Below, in pieces: positions 1 through 8,768 of a stretch of 64,000 nt of DNA; within the stretch, counting starts at the first letter, position 1; every line of letters starts with the position of its first letter. The translations under genes were made by a program, and so were the position numbers. The notes beneath the pieces were generated by a model. It was not told the origin of the DNA. It saw nothing but the letters and a program-made list of their open reading frames with translations, and did no database searches. The stretch is from JANSYL01 sp963921255 (GTDB taxonomy: Bacteria; Pseudomonadota; Alphaproteobacteria; Rhodobacterales; Rhodobacteraceae), in the NCBI GenBank assembly GCA_963921255.3, contig CAWUEW020000002.1, positions 124,001 to 188,000 of the forward strand. Direction: 5' to 3'.

Positions 1-750
1 AAGGCTCACACCCCAAATCAGCGCGATCAGCACCGGTTGGTGCACGAGGTAGATGATCAGGCTGTGGCGACCCGGGACACCGGCCCGCACCAGCCACCGC
101 GGCGCCGGTGCCCTTGCAAGGCGATCCCATAGCCCGATCCGGTCCCCCAGTTTGGCCGTGGCAAGGCCCAGAAGAAACGGCGCAAACCACGGCACCAATG
201 GCACATAGTCCACCGATCGGATGGGCACCGCCTGCAGCCCTGTCCACCACAACACGGGCGCGTCAAACGCAGCGAGCCCCGGTTGGGTCGCAAGCCAAAA
301 CAGGGCAACGGCAAGTGCAATCACAGCCCAGTCGGGCAACCGCAAGCAGGCGAGGCCAATCAAGCTGCTCAGCGCGATCGCGTGCAGGATGCCAAAAAAG
401 ATGAACGCGTCGGGGACAGCAACCAGCGTTGCCCCCGTGATCAAGGCAGCGGCGGCGGCGATTTTGCCGAAGCGCCACAGGAAACCCCGCCATTGGATCC
501 CGGCCCCATGGGCCAGCCAAAGGCTCATCCCCGCCAGCGCCAGAAAACTGCCCGCTGTGGCCAGGGCCAGTATCCGCCAGCCCCCCGTCGACGCGGTAAA
601 CGGCGCGAGATGGCCAAACAGCTCCAGGTCGTAGACGAAATGGTAGATCGCCATCGCCAGAAGCGCCGCACTGCGGGCCACATCCAAGGCATATAGCCGC
701 CCCCGGGGGCGCAACGCGGCGTCTGTTTGAATCGGATCGGCATTCGTCAT
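1..750 (-). CDS. DUF1624-type membrane protein (heparan-alpha-glucosaminide N-acetyltransferase family), 3' end cut by window edge
   Basis: This open frame starts at the ATG at 748-750 and runs off the left edge without a stop, giving 250 codons. The translation opens with a short polar tail, then LYALDVARSAALLAMAIYHF, the R..D.ARG-like first helix typical of YeiB/DUF1624 acyltransferase-3-like proteins. Six or seven further hydrophobic helices follow, and HSLIIYLVHQPVLI near the cut end matches the 'lSL.iYl.HqPil' motif that ends this family. Family members are integral inner-membrane proteins; a few acetylate sugars, but most have no known substrate, and none can be assigned here. It is divergent from the acyltransferase at 818. 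The C-terminal few residues are missing. Confidence 0.8.
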   Translation of the reverse strand, partial: MTNADPIQTDAALRPRGRLYALDVARSAALLAMAIYHFVYDLELFGHLAPFTASTGGWRILALATAGSFLALAGMSLWLAHGAGIQWRGFLWRFGKIAAAAALITGATLVAVPDAFIFFGILHAIALSSLIGLACLRLPDWAVIALAVALFWLATQPGLAAFDAPVLWWTGLQAVPIRSVDYVPLVPWFAPFLLGLATAKLGDRIGLWDRLARAPAPRWLVRAGVPGRHSLIIYLVHQPVLIALIWGVSL

Positions 751-817
751 TGCGTGGGACCGTAGCAGCGGGGCCACAGGGGGCCTAGGGCCATCCCAAC
801 GCCGGACGGCACGTCAT

Positions 818-1747
818 ATGCGTGTTACCTCCATTTGGTGTGACGCGCCCATGGTGATGCAGGACCGAATAGACCCGCTGATCGTTGAGCGCGCGCCTTG
901 GATGGCCGATCGGTCCCCCCTTGGTGACTGGGCCAAATGGGCCTTGGACGGAATGTTGCGCTACCGCCAAACTCTGGCGATTGCCGAGACCCTCAAGGAT
1001 GAGAGCGCCCATACCGTCATGGCACGGATGGCGCGATTGATCGCGCGCCGGGTCGAGGTCGAGGGTCTTGCCCATATTCCGCGATCGGGCGGCGCCCTGA
1101 TCGTCGCCAATCACCCAACCGGAATTGCCGACGGCCTCGTGCTCTACCGCTTGTTGCAACGCAGGCGTCCTGACGCCTTCTTTTTTGCCAATGCGGACAT
1201 TCTGAGGGTCCTGCCCCAACTGGACCGTGTGATCGCGCCCGTCGAATGGCGCCACGACCACCGCACCCACGCCAAGACGCGCGCCACAATGACCTATACG
1301 CGGCGCGCGCTCGACGAAGGTCGCATCGGGGTCATCTTCCCGTCTGGCCGGTTGGCAAAGCGACACTGGCTCAGTCTTGTCGAACGGCCATGGATGGCGT
1401 CCGCTGCGATGCTTGCCCGCAAGTTCGACGTCCCGGTGATCCCGGTTCACATCAGCGCCCGAAACTCTGCGATGTTTTACGCCTTCGACCTGCTGCACCA
1501 CAGCCTGCGGGACATCACGCTGTTCCACGAAACCCTGAACAAGCGGCGGCAACGCTTTGAAGTCCGGATCGGTCAGCCCATCGCGCCCGATGACCTCTCG
1601 CCGCAAAGCAACGTGGCCATTGCGCAGCTTCGGGACGCGTGCCTGTCCTTGGGCGAACGGCAAAGCCTTGGACAACCGCTTTTGCGGACGTCCTTTGGCG
1701 GCACACGGGTCCGTGCACCGTTGGGCTGGAACACGACGGGCCCCTAG
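818..1747 (+). CDS. 1-acyl-glycerol-3-phosphate acyltransferase-like (PlsC superfamily)
   Basis: This 309-residue protein has a PlsC-type acyltransferase core. ALIVANHPTGIADG near residue 95 is the NHx4D catalytic motif in the form NHPTGxxDG. VIFPSGRLAK near residue 175 corresponds to the FPEG/FxxGxR substrate-binding block. VPVIPVHIS near residue 205 is the conserved 'PVvPv.i' strand. The family transfers acyl chains to glycerolipids at the inner leaflet of the membrane. The Gly-to-Ser change in the third block is tolerated in several subfamilies. Met12 is an alternative start, because the first 11 residues look unlike the rest. The lipid acceptor cannot be read from sequence. Confidence 0.82.
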   Translation: MRVTSIWCDAPMVMQDRIDPLIVERAPWMADRSPLGDWAKWALDGMLRYRQTLAIAETLKDESAHTVMARMARLIARRVEVEGLAHIPRSGGALIVANHPTGIADGLVLYRLLQRRRPDAFFFANADILRVLPQLDRVIAPVEWRHDHRTHAKTRATMTYTRRALDEGRIGVIFPSGRLAKRHWLSLVERPWMASAAMLARKFDVPVIPVHISARNSAMFYAFDLLHHSLRDITLFHETLNKRRQRFEVRIGQPIAPDDLSPQSNVAIAQLRDACLSLGERQSLGQPLLRTSFGGTRVRAPLGWNTTGP

Positions 1748-1831
1748 GGACCGCACGGGAAAGCGGGCTTGCCCGGGGGATGTCCCGAACCTGCCCAAAA
1801 TTCGGCACAATCCTGCGGCCAATCTTGCCCT

Positions 1832-2242
1832 ATGGACGGATACATCGAATACACATCGCGCCCTGGCCATGTCGGGCTGACCCTGATCACCCTGGGCGGT
1901 TTGTCTGTGCTGGCGGCCCTGTTCTGGCAGACGGCACCGGGCTACGTGCTTTTGCTCCTGATCCCTTCGATCCTGATCTGCATGTACCAAACCGTCGTCA
2001 CGCCGACCTTTGGCCTGCGCATGGGTGAGGCTGAGTGGGTGATCATGGACGGCATCAACGACATGCGCATTGCCGCGTCTGAGATCGCGTATCTCCGCGT
2101 GGTCGAGCGCAGTGACGCAGCCCACGCCAGCGTCGTCTTGTCAAACGGGATCGAGTTGGACGTGCCACTTGATGATGACCAGCTGCATGGCAACCTCGTC
2201 GCGGATGCCCGTGCGATGGGCATTACTGTGCAGCAACGCTAA
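1832..2242 (+). CDS. small membrane protein with two helices and a PH-like soluble tail
   Basis: The frame opens further upstream, but MDGYIEYTSRPGH at 1832 looks like the true N terminus, because the preceding 21 residues are Cys/Pro/Ser rich and overlap the previous intergenic stretch. Residues ~15-60 form two adjacent hydrophobic segments. The remaining ~75 residues alternate short beta-like stretches ('WVIMDGINDMRIAASEIAYLRVVER', broken here for description only) and resemble the layout of bacterial PH-domain (YdbT/YcxB-like) membrane proteins. No catalytic motif is visible. It is co-directional with the acyltransferase 85 bp upstream. Function is unknown. Confidence 0.6.
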   Translation: MDGYIEYTSRPGHVGLTLITLGGLSVLAALFWQTAPGYVLLLLIPSILICMYQTVVTPTFGLRMGEAEWVIMDGINDMRIAASEIAYLRVVERSDAAHASVVLSNGIELDVPLDDDQLHGNLVADARAMGITVQQR

Positions 2243-2267
2243 CCCCCCACCCCCAAGGCTTAGATCA

Positions 2268-3134
2268 TCACGGGCGCGGCAACGGCACGCGCGACTGGCT
2301 TGGTGCGTGGAGCATCGCGCCCGGCGCGATCGCCCGCGCCAACAAATCTCCGGGGCGTGGATCCGGCCTCCGGCGGGATTGGCAATAGTCCTGCGCGCGG
2401 ACCCAATCGCGCATATCAGCCCGTTTTCGGGCCGAGTGAAACGGCCCCCAGTCGGCGGCCACGCCCCGCATCCCTTCGGACACGACCCCATCCCGCGGAA
2501 CCGTGATCGCCATGATCCGAATGCCACAGCGCAAGTTCGCCACACCGTCCAACAAAGCCTGGCCCGAGCGGACGGCGCAGTTGCGATAGCGGGCGGTGCC
2601 CGGTGCGATTTGCACGAGGCCGAACCAGCGCCCCCCCCACCCACAGCCGTGGGCCGGTGCGTGCTTTCATGCCAGGCCAGGGTCGATACCAGCCCCGTCC
2701 AGAACGCGGCCCGTCCCGCCCGATCGGCCTGCACATATCCGGGACACCAATGGACAATGTCACGTGGCACCACGTCCAGCAGCGGCGCGCCCGGTCCCCG
2801 GTCCGCGCAAGGCCGTCATGACAGCGCGCGACCAGCGTGCGCCCTGCGGGTGATCGTCCCACCGCGCCGCAGCCAGCGGCCAGCCTTCGCGGCGGTCAGG
2901 TCGTGCGCTGGACACCGGGGCCAGCGGGCTGTCGGGCGGACCATCGGCCATCGGCGTGTTCGAGACGGCAGCGGCGTCGGATGCGGCGGGCGCCATCTCC
3001 AATTCAGCGGACGGGGCGGCGACCAAAGGGCTCGGCCCCGCCTCGGCCCAAAGGCCGGACGGCAGAATGCCAAGCCAAAGCCCCATTGCGGCCCCGACCG
3101 ATGGCATGCGCAATATCCCCCACGTCATACGCAT
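2268..3134 (-). pseudogene. lysozyme-like (SLT-type) protein, paralogue of the gene at 3191-3781, with two frame breaks
   Basis: Reading right to left, an N-terminal signal-like segment (MRMTWGILRMPSVGAAMGLW) runs in one frame to about 2790. The match continues in a second frame (DIVHWCPGY...STLAWHESTHRP) and then in the first frame again (VQIAPGTARYRNC...DMRDWVRAQDYCQ) to the stop at 2268. Restored, it aligns over its whole length with the neighbouring lytic transglycosylase-like lipoprotein, including the HEST motif with the presumed catalytic Glu, the GGGGRWFGLVQI block and the WGP motif. The first break needs one base fewer around 2780-2810. The second needs one more G in the run at 2631-2638. 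Either this is a decayed duplicate or both breaks are base-calling errors. It converges with the gene ending at 2242. Confidence 0.7.
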
Positions 3135-3190
3135 CCGGGGGAGACTGCCGAGCGCGCGCCCCCAAGGCAAGCAAAACCGTTACCCTTGGG

Positions 3191-3781
3191 TCAACCTTGG
3201 CAATAGCTCTGCTGACGAATCCAGTCGCGCATATCTTCGCGTTTGTGGCTTTGGCTTGAATGCATCGGCCCCCAATCAGCGGCGACCCCCCGATTGCCTT
3301 CGGACACCATGTTGTCGCGCGGGACGGTGCGCGCCCAGATCCGGTAGGCGCAACTGACATTGGCCACCCCGTCGAGCAAGGCCTGCCCGCTCGTCGCCTC
3401 GCATTGATAGAACCGGGCCGTTGCGGGCGAGATCTGCACAAGACCAAACCACCGGCCGCCGCCCCCTACAAGCTCGGGCTGCCAGGTGCTTTCGTGCTTG
3501 GCCAGGGTCGACATCAAACCGACCCAGAACTGTTCCCGTTCGACCAGGTCGTTGTCCCGGTATCCAGGGCACCATTCATCAATATCATCGGGTTCCAATG
3601 TCGGAAGGATCGCAGCGTAGGTTTGCACGGCGGCGAAGCTTGCGGCCTCCCACGCATCGTTTCCCGGCACGTGATCCCATCGCATCACCGCCGGCGCGGC
3701 GGGCTCGGCCCGTCCGAACGAAATCATACCGCATCCGGTCAGAAGGATGAGAGCTGCCAATGGAGCGACGAGGATCCGCAT
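3191..3781 (-). CDS. lysozyme-like / lytic transglycosylase-like lipoprotein
   Basis: The start chosen at 3781 has a strong GGAGGG ribosome site just upstream, and the protein begins with a lipoprotein signal (MRILVAPLAALILLTGC, lipobox LTGC, Cys17). The mature part is lysozyme-fold-like. STLAKHEST has Glu97 in the position of the catalytic Glu of SLT enzymes, followed by GGGGRWFGLVQISPATAR, which matches the 'GlmQi.p.Ta' block. Six Cys in the mature protein may form disulfides. The family cleaves the glycan strands of peptidoglycan in the periplasm. A second diverged copy follows directly downstream, so this is a tandem duplication. The 196-residue length suits a minimal catalytic domain. 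Confidence 0.8.
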   Translation of the reverse strand: MRILVAPLAALILLTGCGMISFGRAEPAAPAVMRWDHVPGNDAWEAASFAAVQTYAAILPTLEPDDIDEWCPGYRDNDLVEREQFWVGLMSTLAKHESTWQPELVGGGGRWFGLVQISPATARFYQCEATSGQALLDGVANVSCAYRIWARTVPRDNMVSEGNRGVAADWGPMHSSQSHKREDMRDWIRQQSYCQG

Positions 3782-3883
3782 GGGCCCTCCTTTATTCGAT
3801 AGCGTGTGTGGTGCCCCGTTGTGCGCCCGCACGCGCCGGTTGCGCAAGTCGGGCGCGCCGGTTCGGCGGAATCGCGCCGCTGC

Positions 3884-4594
3884 CTACATCCCACCGCCCA
3901 TCAGGAAACTGCGGAAGGACACGCTCTGATGGCCCAGGGTCAGGACCACGACCGCCCGGTCCACCACGACCAACGTATCGTTGCGTCCGGTCCGTGCAAT
4001 CAATTCAAAGCCATCCTCACCGAAGACCGGCGCCGAGGCCGGCGGGTCGCCTCGACGGGCCAGGGACGCGAACTGCGGTTCAAGCACGCCCCGAACCCCC
4101 TCTTCGGGCAGAATGGCCACCGTCTGCGCATCATCCCATACAAATGTGCAGCTGAGCCGGGCCACAGCCCCGTCCGGCCATGCCGCAATGTCGTCGGTCG
4201 CAGGTTGCAGACGTCCCATGAGGCCAAAGGTCTCGCGATCGGTAAAGCCACGCTCGGCGAAGGCGTCGCGTGTGGCCAATCCATATCGGCCGCACAGGAA
4301 AATCGCGCCGGGAATGGGACTGGCCCCCTGCCCTCCAAAGCTGCCCGAGGCGGCCCAGAGAAACGGATCCGGGAAACTGGACACCACGGGCGGCGCCTCG
4401 ACGGTGGTCAGGGGAAGCGGTCCGCCCAACGCGTCGAGGAACCGCGGGGCATCCAGATGGGCCAACTCGGCGATGTCGAGGATCGCGCCCAAGGGAAAAT
4501 CCAACGCTGGATCGGCGGATTGACTGGTCGCGCGCAGCGGTCCGACCAGCGCGGCTAAGACGCAAGCAAGGGCGAAGGAATGCTTCATCATCAC
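3884..4594 (-). CDS. exported hypothetical protein
   Basis: The N terminus MMMKHSFALACVLAALVGPLRA is a clear Sec signal peptide, with cleavage likely after residue 22-24. The mature ~210 residues have two Cys about 49 residues apart (FLCGRYG and RLSCTF) that could pair, and a C-terminal stretch (TLVVVDRAVVVLTLGHQSVSFRSFLMGGGM) that is hydrophobic and beta-like. No known domain was recognised. The protein probably resides in the periplasm or outer membrane. It is followed on the same strand by the SLT-like lipoproteins, and its promoter lies before the tRNA-Asp pair. Confidence 0.6.
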   Translation of the reverse strand: MMMKHSFALACVLAALVGPLRATSQSADPALDFPLGAILDIAELAHLDAPRFLDALGGPLPLTTVEAPPVVSSFPDPFLWAASGSFGGQGASPIPGAIFLCGRYGLATRDAFAERGFTDRETFGLMGRLQPATDDIAAWPDGAVARLSCTFVWDDAQTVAILPEEGVRGVLEPQFASLARRGDPPASAPVFGEDGFELIARTGRNDTLVVVDRAVVVLTLGHQSVSFRSFLMGGGM

Positions 4595-4626
4595 GCGCCC
4601 GAACCTATGTGAGAATGTGCTGAAAG

Positions 4627-4703
4627 TGGCGCGGTTGACGGGGCTCGAACCCGCGACCCCCGGCGTGACAGGCCGGTACTCTAACCAACTGAGCTACAAC
4701 CGC
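4627..4703 (-). tRNA. tRNA-Asp(GTC), copy 1
   Basis: The minus strand reads GCGGTTG...CAACCGC with a perfect 7-bp acceptor stem, GTAGCTCAGTTGGTTAGAG D-arm, anticodon loop with GTC, GGTTCGAGCCC T-arm, discriminator G and an encoded CCA. Length is 77 nt including CCA. Confidence 0.97.
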
Positions 4704-4736
4704 GCGCAACGCAGGGACAGTGGGCGGACATGGCGG

Positions 4737-4813
4737 TGGCGCGGTTGACGGGGCTCGAACCCGCGACCCCCGGCGTGACAGGCCGGTACTCTAACCAACT
4801 GAGCTACAACCGC
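4737..4813 (-). tRNA. tRNA-Asp(GTC), copy 2
   Basis: This is identical in sequence to the tRNA at 4627-4703, including the encoded CCA, and lies 33 bp from it on the same strand. The pair is a recent tandem duplication or kept identical by gene conversion. Confidence 0.97.
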
Positions 4814-4902
4814 GCAGCCATGCCGCCGGGATGCCCCGACGTGGCGTGTGGTCTATGCGCCCGCGCTTGGGCCGTCAAGCGCAACCGCACAGAAAATCGT
4901 CC

Positions 4903-5841
4903 TCATTGCTCTTGCAAACGCGCTTCGCGCAAAACCACGTAAATTCCGGCCCCGGCGATCATGGCCGACCCGATCCAGAGGCGCAGGCCCGGCTCTTCTC
5001 CGAAGACCAGCCACCCCCAGAATATGGCCATCGGCAAGGACACGTATTCGAAGGGCGCAATGACCGCCGCATCGCCGATCCTGTAGGCCTGACTCAGCCC
5101 ATAGCCGATGAAGCCGCCCATCACGCCCATCGCACAGATCCGCATCCAATCCTCGGTCGAAGGCCAGATCCAGGGGCGCACCAGGAATTGGATGCTCTCG
5201 TTCTCGACCAAGGGCAGGAAACGCCCGTCGCCCGCCACCAAGAAGAAGACAACCGAGGTGCCCAGAAACGCGACATGGATGTAGATCGACATGGCCGAGG
5301 CCGCGCTGTGCGCCCCGAGGTACCGGGTCATCACCTGCATCGCCGCATAAAACAGGGCCGCAAGAATCGGCAAAGCGTAGGTCCACAGTGGGGTGTCGCC
5401 CAGGCCGTCAGTATCCATCATCACGAGGACACCCAAAAATCCGACCAAGACAGCCGACAGGCGCCGGACGCCAACAGTTTCCCCCAACACCGGGATCGAC
5501 AGCAACGTGATGAACAAGGGCGCGACGAAAAAAACCGCCGTGGCCAATCCAAGCGGCATCACCGCCAACCCGGTGAAGAATGTCAGGTTTGCAAAGACCA
5601 GCATGACCGCGCGCAGTGCGTGCAGGCCCGGGGTTCGGGTCCGCAGCAGAGACACGCCCCCTTCGACCCGCAAGATTGCGATGGCGATCCAGATCGCAAT
5701 GGCCGAGCGCAGAAAGACCAGTTGGTGCAGCGGGTAGCCCCCCGACAAAGCCTTTACGATCATGTCGTTGATTGAAATCAGCGTAACGGCAAGCACCACC
5801 AGCGCGATGCCAAGCCGGGGGGCGGATGGGGCAGATGTCAT
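4903..5841 (-). CDS. EamA/RhaT-family (DMT superfamily) transporter
   Basis: This roughly 312-residue protein has ten hydrophobic helices arranged as two EamA repeats. The first repeat begins IALVVLAVTLISINDMIVKAL, and the second contains LPILAALFYAAMQVMTRYLG and ends with APFEYVSLPMAIFWGWLVFGE, the conserved 'P..a...g...lgE' motif that closes an EamA domain. DMT transporters export amino acids, nucleotides or drugs across the inner membrane; the substrate is not readable here. The start at MTSAPSAP (5841) overlaps the stop of the upstream GNAT gene by four bases (ATGA), so translation is probably coupled. The Cys-rich upstream extension of the frame was rejected. Confidence 0.88.
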   Translation of the reverse strand: MTSAPSAPRLGIALVVLAVTLISINDMIVKALSGGYPLHQLVFLRSAIAIWIAIAILRVEGGVSLLRTRTPGLHALRAVMLVFANLTFFTGLAVMPLGLATAVFFVAPLFITLLSIPVLGETVGVRRLSAVLVGFLGVLVMMDTDGLGDTPLWTYALPILAALFYAAMQVMTRYLGAHSAASAMSIYIHVAFLGTSVVFFLVAGDGRFLPLVENESIQFLVRPWIWPSTEDWMRICAMGVMGGFIGYGLSQAYRIGDAAVIAPFEYVSLPMAIFWGWLVFGEEPGLRLWIGSAMIAGAGIYVVLREARLQEQ

Positions 5842-6365
5842 CCCGGCATCCCCGCAGACACAGCCGCATCCAATACATCCCCCGACGGCCACGTGACCCG
5901 GCGTTCAACCACGTCTGTTCCAAGGAAAAAGACGGTGTGCGGCGGCGACTCGGTGCCGCCGAGGGCCCTGTAAAACGCCCGGGCCTTCGCGTTGCCGTCC
6001 AAAACCTCCAGCGCCACGGACCGGGCTCCGGCCCGCGCGGCGACCGCCTGCAACAAGAGGCGCCCCAAACCGCGCCCGCGTGCCGATTTTGCGACGTGCA
6101 GGTTGTCGAGGAAAACTCCCTGAGGCCCGTGGTCGTAGATCGAGGCAAAGCCAAGCAACCCGGCCCCGTCGCGCTGGACGAACACCTCCATCCCGCCGGC
6201 GCCAATGGCGGACCACTTCTCGTCCATGTAGGCCTCGGCCGGCGCGGCGAGCGCGTCGGCGGGCAGAACGCCAGCATAATCCAACCGCCAATTTGCAAGA
6301 TGCAAGGCGCGCAGGTCGGCAAGATCGGCGGGAACGGCCAGAACGGGGCACAGGGCAATCGTCAT
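5838..6365 (-). CDS. GNAT-family N-acetyltransferase
   Basis: The 175-residue protein shows the GNAT acetyl-CoA fold: VFLDNLHVAKSARGRGLGRLLLQAV carries motif A with the R/Q-x-x-G-x-G/A signature as ARGRGLG. It is followed by VALEVLDGNAKARAFYRALGG (motif B, 'N..a..fY...G'). The substrate is unknown; spacing resembles small-molecule or protein N-terminal acetylating members. The start is set at MTIALCPV (6365), after which homology-like sequence begins. It overlaps the EamA gene downstream by four bases, suggesting a two-gene unit, with the pirin gene upstream on the same strand. Confidence 0.88.
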   Translation of the reverse strand: MTIALCPVLAVPADLADLRALHLANWRLDYAGVLPADALAAPAEAYMDEKWSAIGAGGMEVFVQRDGAGLLGFASIYDHGPQGVFLDNLHVAKSARGRGLGRLLLQAVAARAGARSVALEVLDGNAKARAFYRALGGTESPPHTVFFLGTDVVERRVTWPSGDVLDAAVSAGMPG

Positions 6366-6407
6366 GGACGGCACCCTGCCCCCAAGTCTGGCCGCCCGCA
6401 AGCGCTG

Positions 6408-7346
6408 TCAGCGCGGCGGCAGCGGGATGAATTCGGCGTTGTCCGTCGGCGGAAGCTGGAAGCGTCCATGCTCCCAATCGCCCTCGCGCCATGCTTCCTT
6501 GGCCGCCTCGATCCGCTCTTTGGACGAGGCCACGAAGTTCCACCAGATGTACCGCGGCCCTTCCAGCGTTTCACCGCCCAGAAGCATGACCCGCGCGCCT
6601 TGGGGGCCTGCGGTCATCGAAACCCGGTCGCCCGGACGGAAGACCATCATCTGTCCCGGTTCATACACCTGCCCGGCAATCTCGACCGAACCGCTGGTCA
6701 CATAGGCACCGCGATCCTCGTGATCATCGGGCAAGGGCAGCTTGGCACCGGGCTGGAGAACCGCGTCGGCATAGAACATCTCGGATGCCGTTTTCACCGG
6801 CGCACGTTCGCCGTAGGCATTGCCCAGGATCAGGCGGACTTCTTTACCCTCACCTTCCATCATCGGAAGCTCAGACTTACCGGCATGCACAAAGGCGGGC
6901 GCCGTATCCTCGGCATCCTTGGGCAAGGCAATCCAGGTTTGGATGCCAAACAGCTTGTACGGGTTCTTCAGCATCTCGCCATCCACCCGTTCGGAGTGGG
7001 TGATCCCGTGGCCTGCCGTCATCAGGTTCACGGCGCCCGGTTCGATCCATTGATCCGTGCCGAGGCTGTCGCGATGGTGAAACTTGCCCTTGTAAAGGTA
7101 GGTCACCGTCGCCAGACCGATATGCGGGTGGGGGCGGATATCAATGCCCTGTCCCGTCACGAACTCGGCGGGGCCCATCTGGTCGAAAAAGATGAACGGG
7201 CCAACCATTTGGCGTTTAGGCGCGGGCAAGGCCCGGCGCACTTCAAAATCTCCCAGATCACGCGCACGTGGCACAATGACGGTTTCAATCGCGTCAACGT
7301 CATCTCCGACCGGGCAGTCGGGATCGAGGGCAGGGTTCCAGCTCAT
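6408..7346 (-). CDS. pirin family protein
   Basis: The 312-residue length and motifs match bacterial pirins, which are bicupins. RPHPHIGLATVTYLYKG holds two of the metal-binding His, AGHGITHSER holds the third His and the ligand Glu region, and PGAVNLMTAG lies between. The C-terminal cupin contains YEPGQMMVFRPGDRV and ends with LLGGETLEGPRYIWWNFV. Some bacterial pirins oxidise flavonols such as quercetin and others bind pyruvate dehydrogenase; the role here is open. It is followed closely by the GNAT gene. Confidence 0.92.
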   Translation of the reverse strand: MSWNPALDPDCPVGDDVDAIETVIVPRARDLGDFEVRRALPAPKRQMVGPFIFFDQMGPAEFVTGQGIDIRPHPHIGLATVTYLYKGKFHHRDSLGTDQWIEPGAVNLMTAGHGITHSERVDGEMLKNPYKLFGIQTWIALPKDAEDTAPAFVHAGKSELPMMEGEGKEVRLILGNAYGERAPVKTASEMFYADAVLQPGAKLPLPDDHEDRGAYVTSGSVEIAGQVYEPGQMMVFRPGDRVSMTAGPQGARVMLLGGETLEGPRYIWWNFVASSKERIEAAKEAWREGDWEHGRFQLPPTDNAEFIPLPPR

Positions 7347-7496
7347 GTCTACACCTATCGGTTAGGTTGCTTTGATGAGCGTTCTAGCGCGGATTCGCAG
7401 CGCGCGGCAGATCAATCGGCGAACCGGTTATGTGCGTAAATGCACGAAAAATAGACTGAGAGAAGTGAACGTGCGTTTTTGCTGGATTCGCTCAGC

Positions 7497-7751
7497 TTAG
7501 TCAAAGTCTTCCGATTGGCTCAGCGCTGCCGAAAGGGCCCCGACCGAGGACGCCGCATCCTGGAAGGCTTTTGCCGTATCGCCACAGCCGCCGGCCCGCA
7601 ATTCAACCGCCATGCGCCGCAGCAATTCTGCCGCCCGGTCCGCACCGAACCCCGCGCGAGCGCTCAGGTCCCGCGTGTCGGGAATCTCGACAAGAGTTTG
7701 CGCCACGTAGTGGAGGAAGACGTCGTCGGACGCCATGTCTTTGGGGCTCAT
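7497..7751 (-). CDS. small hypothetical protein
   Basis: This 84-residue acidic, Ala-rich, predicted helical protein (SPKDMASDDVFLHYVAQTLVEIPDTRDLSAR...) has no signal peptide or membrane helix. Codon use matches neighbours and no longer frame competes on either strand. A single Cys occurs (GGCGDTAKAF). No family was recognised. About 150 bp of non-coding sequence separates it from the pirin gene. Confidence 0.5.
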   Translation of the reverse strand: MSPKDMASDDVFLHYVAQTLVEIPDTRDLSARAGFGADRAAELLRRMAVELRAGGCGDTAKAFQDAASSVGALSAALSQSEDFD

Positions 7752-7926
7752 TGCACGCCACCCCTGCTTCTTAGTTTCTGTTGGAAGGATCGCGCGCTCG
7801 CCTCACGACAGGCGGATGCACACGGCCTATTCCATTGCAGCCGAAACTATTGCACCAACAGGCAACGACAATCAAGGGACGGCCCGACGCCGTGACCGCG
7901 GTGTATGCCCATGTCACTTGAAAACC

Positions 7927-8002
<76 letters not shown>

Positions 8003-8060
8003 CACATCAGGCTGCACGCGACTTAGCCAAGGTTGACCGCGGGCGCAAGAGAGCTTGCGC

Positions 8061-8633
8061 TTAGGCCGTTACAACACGCGCCCCGTGCGGCCCCAGGTGG
8101 TGCACAACGCCCTGCCCGCCTGGAAGATCCGACAGGCATTCGGGCGGCAATCCCAACGCCAAGGACCGCAGCACGCGCGACGTGACCCCGTGCGTCACAA
8201 GGATTGTGGGGCCCGTCAAACGGTCCAGGACCGACCGGCACCGCGCCACCATATCCTCAAGGGACTCTCCCCCGGGGGCCGAAAACTTCCACAGGTGCGG
8301 GTCAGTGTCCTGCGCGACATGGGGGGTCGTTGCCGCGATGTCATCCAGTGTCTGCCCGGTCCAATCCCCCAATCCGATCTCCATAAGGCGGGCGTCGGGC
8401 TCGATCGCTGTGTCCGGCAAGGCCAACTCGGCCGTCCGCATGGCCCGCGGCGACGGGCTGGCCAAAACGGGCAAATCCAGCACATCGAGGCGCCGCAAAA
8501 TCTGACCCTGGGCTTTCGCCTGCTGCACGCCAAGCGCTGTCAGCGGACTGTCCAAATGGCCTTGCAAGCGCGATTGGACGTTCCACTCGGTCTCGCCGTG
8601 GCGCAGCACGAAAAGCTCTGGACAGGTCATCAT
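8061..8633 (-). CDS. histidine phosphatase (phosphoglycerate mutase-like) family protein
   Basis: LFVLRHGETEWNVQSRLQG at residues 7-25 is the hallmark RHG motif with the phospho-accepting His. The second catalytic His is in ILVTHGVTSRVLR near residue 147, and ASPSPRAMRTAEL plus LMEIGLGDWTG provide the phosphate-pocket Arg and the acid/base Glu. At 190 residues it is a single-domain branch-2 enzyme. Candidates include broad phosphatases and alpha-ribazole phosphatase (CobC); no cobalamin genes flank it, so no specific role is claimed. It lies between two tRNA-Val genes. Confidence 0.9.
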   Translation of the reverse strand: MMTCPELFVLRHGETEWNVQSRLQGHLDSPLTALGVQQAKAQGQILRRLDVLDLPVLASPSPRAMRTAELALPDTAIEPDARLMEIGLGDWTGQTLDDIAATTPHVAQDTDPHLWKFSAPGGESLEDMVARCRSVLDRLTGPTILVTHGVTSRVLRSLALGLPPECLSDLPGGQGVVHHLGPHGARVVTA

Positions 8634-8677
8634 GGTGCAATCACTGCCCGACGCAAACGGGGATCAAAAGGGGGAAA

Positions 8678-8752
8678 TGGTGGGTGATGAGAGATTTGAA
8701 CTCCCGACATCTTCGATGTGAACGAAGCGCTCTACCACTGAGCTAATCACCC
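8678..8752 (-). tRNA. tRNA-Val(CAC)
   Basis: The minus strand has a GGGTGAT/ATCACCC acceptor stem, TAGCTCAGTGGTAGAG D-arm, anticodon stem CTTCG/CGAAG with loop TTCACAT (anticodon CAC), AGTTCAAATCT T-arm and encoded ACCA. It is nearly identical to the tRNA-Val(TAC) 675 bp away in the D-arm and anticodon arm. Confidence 0.97.
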
Positions 8753-8768
8753 GCCGAGTGGCGGTGGT

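Noticed and set aside
7347..7496. Small gene or RNA in the gap between pirin and the 84-residue gene
   Set aside because: No frame with a start and ribosome site, no stable stem-loop family seen; probably promoter sequence only.
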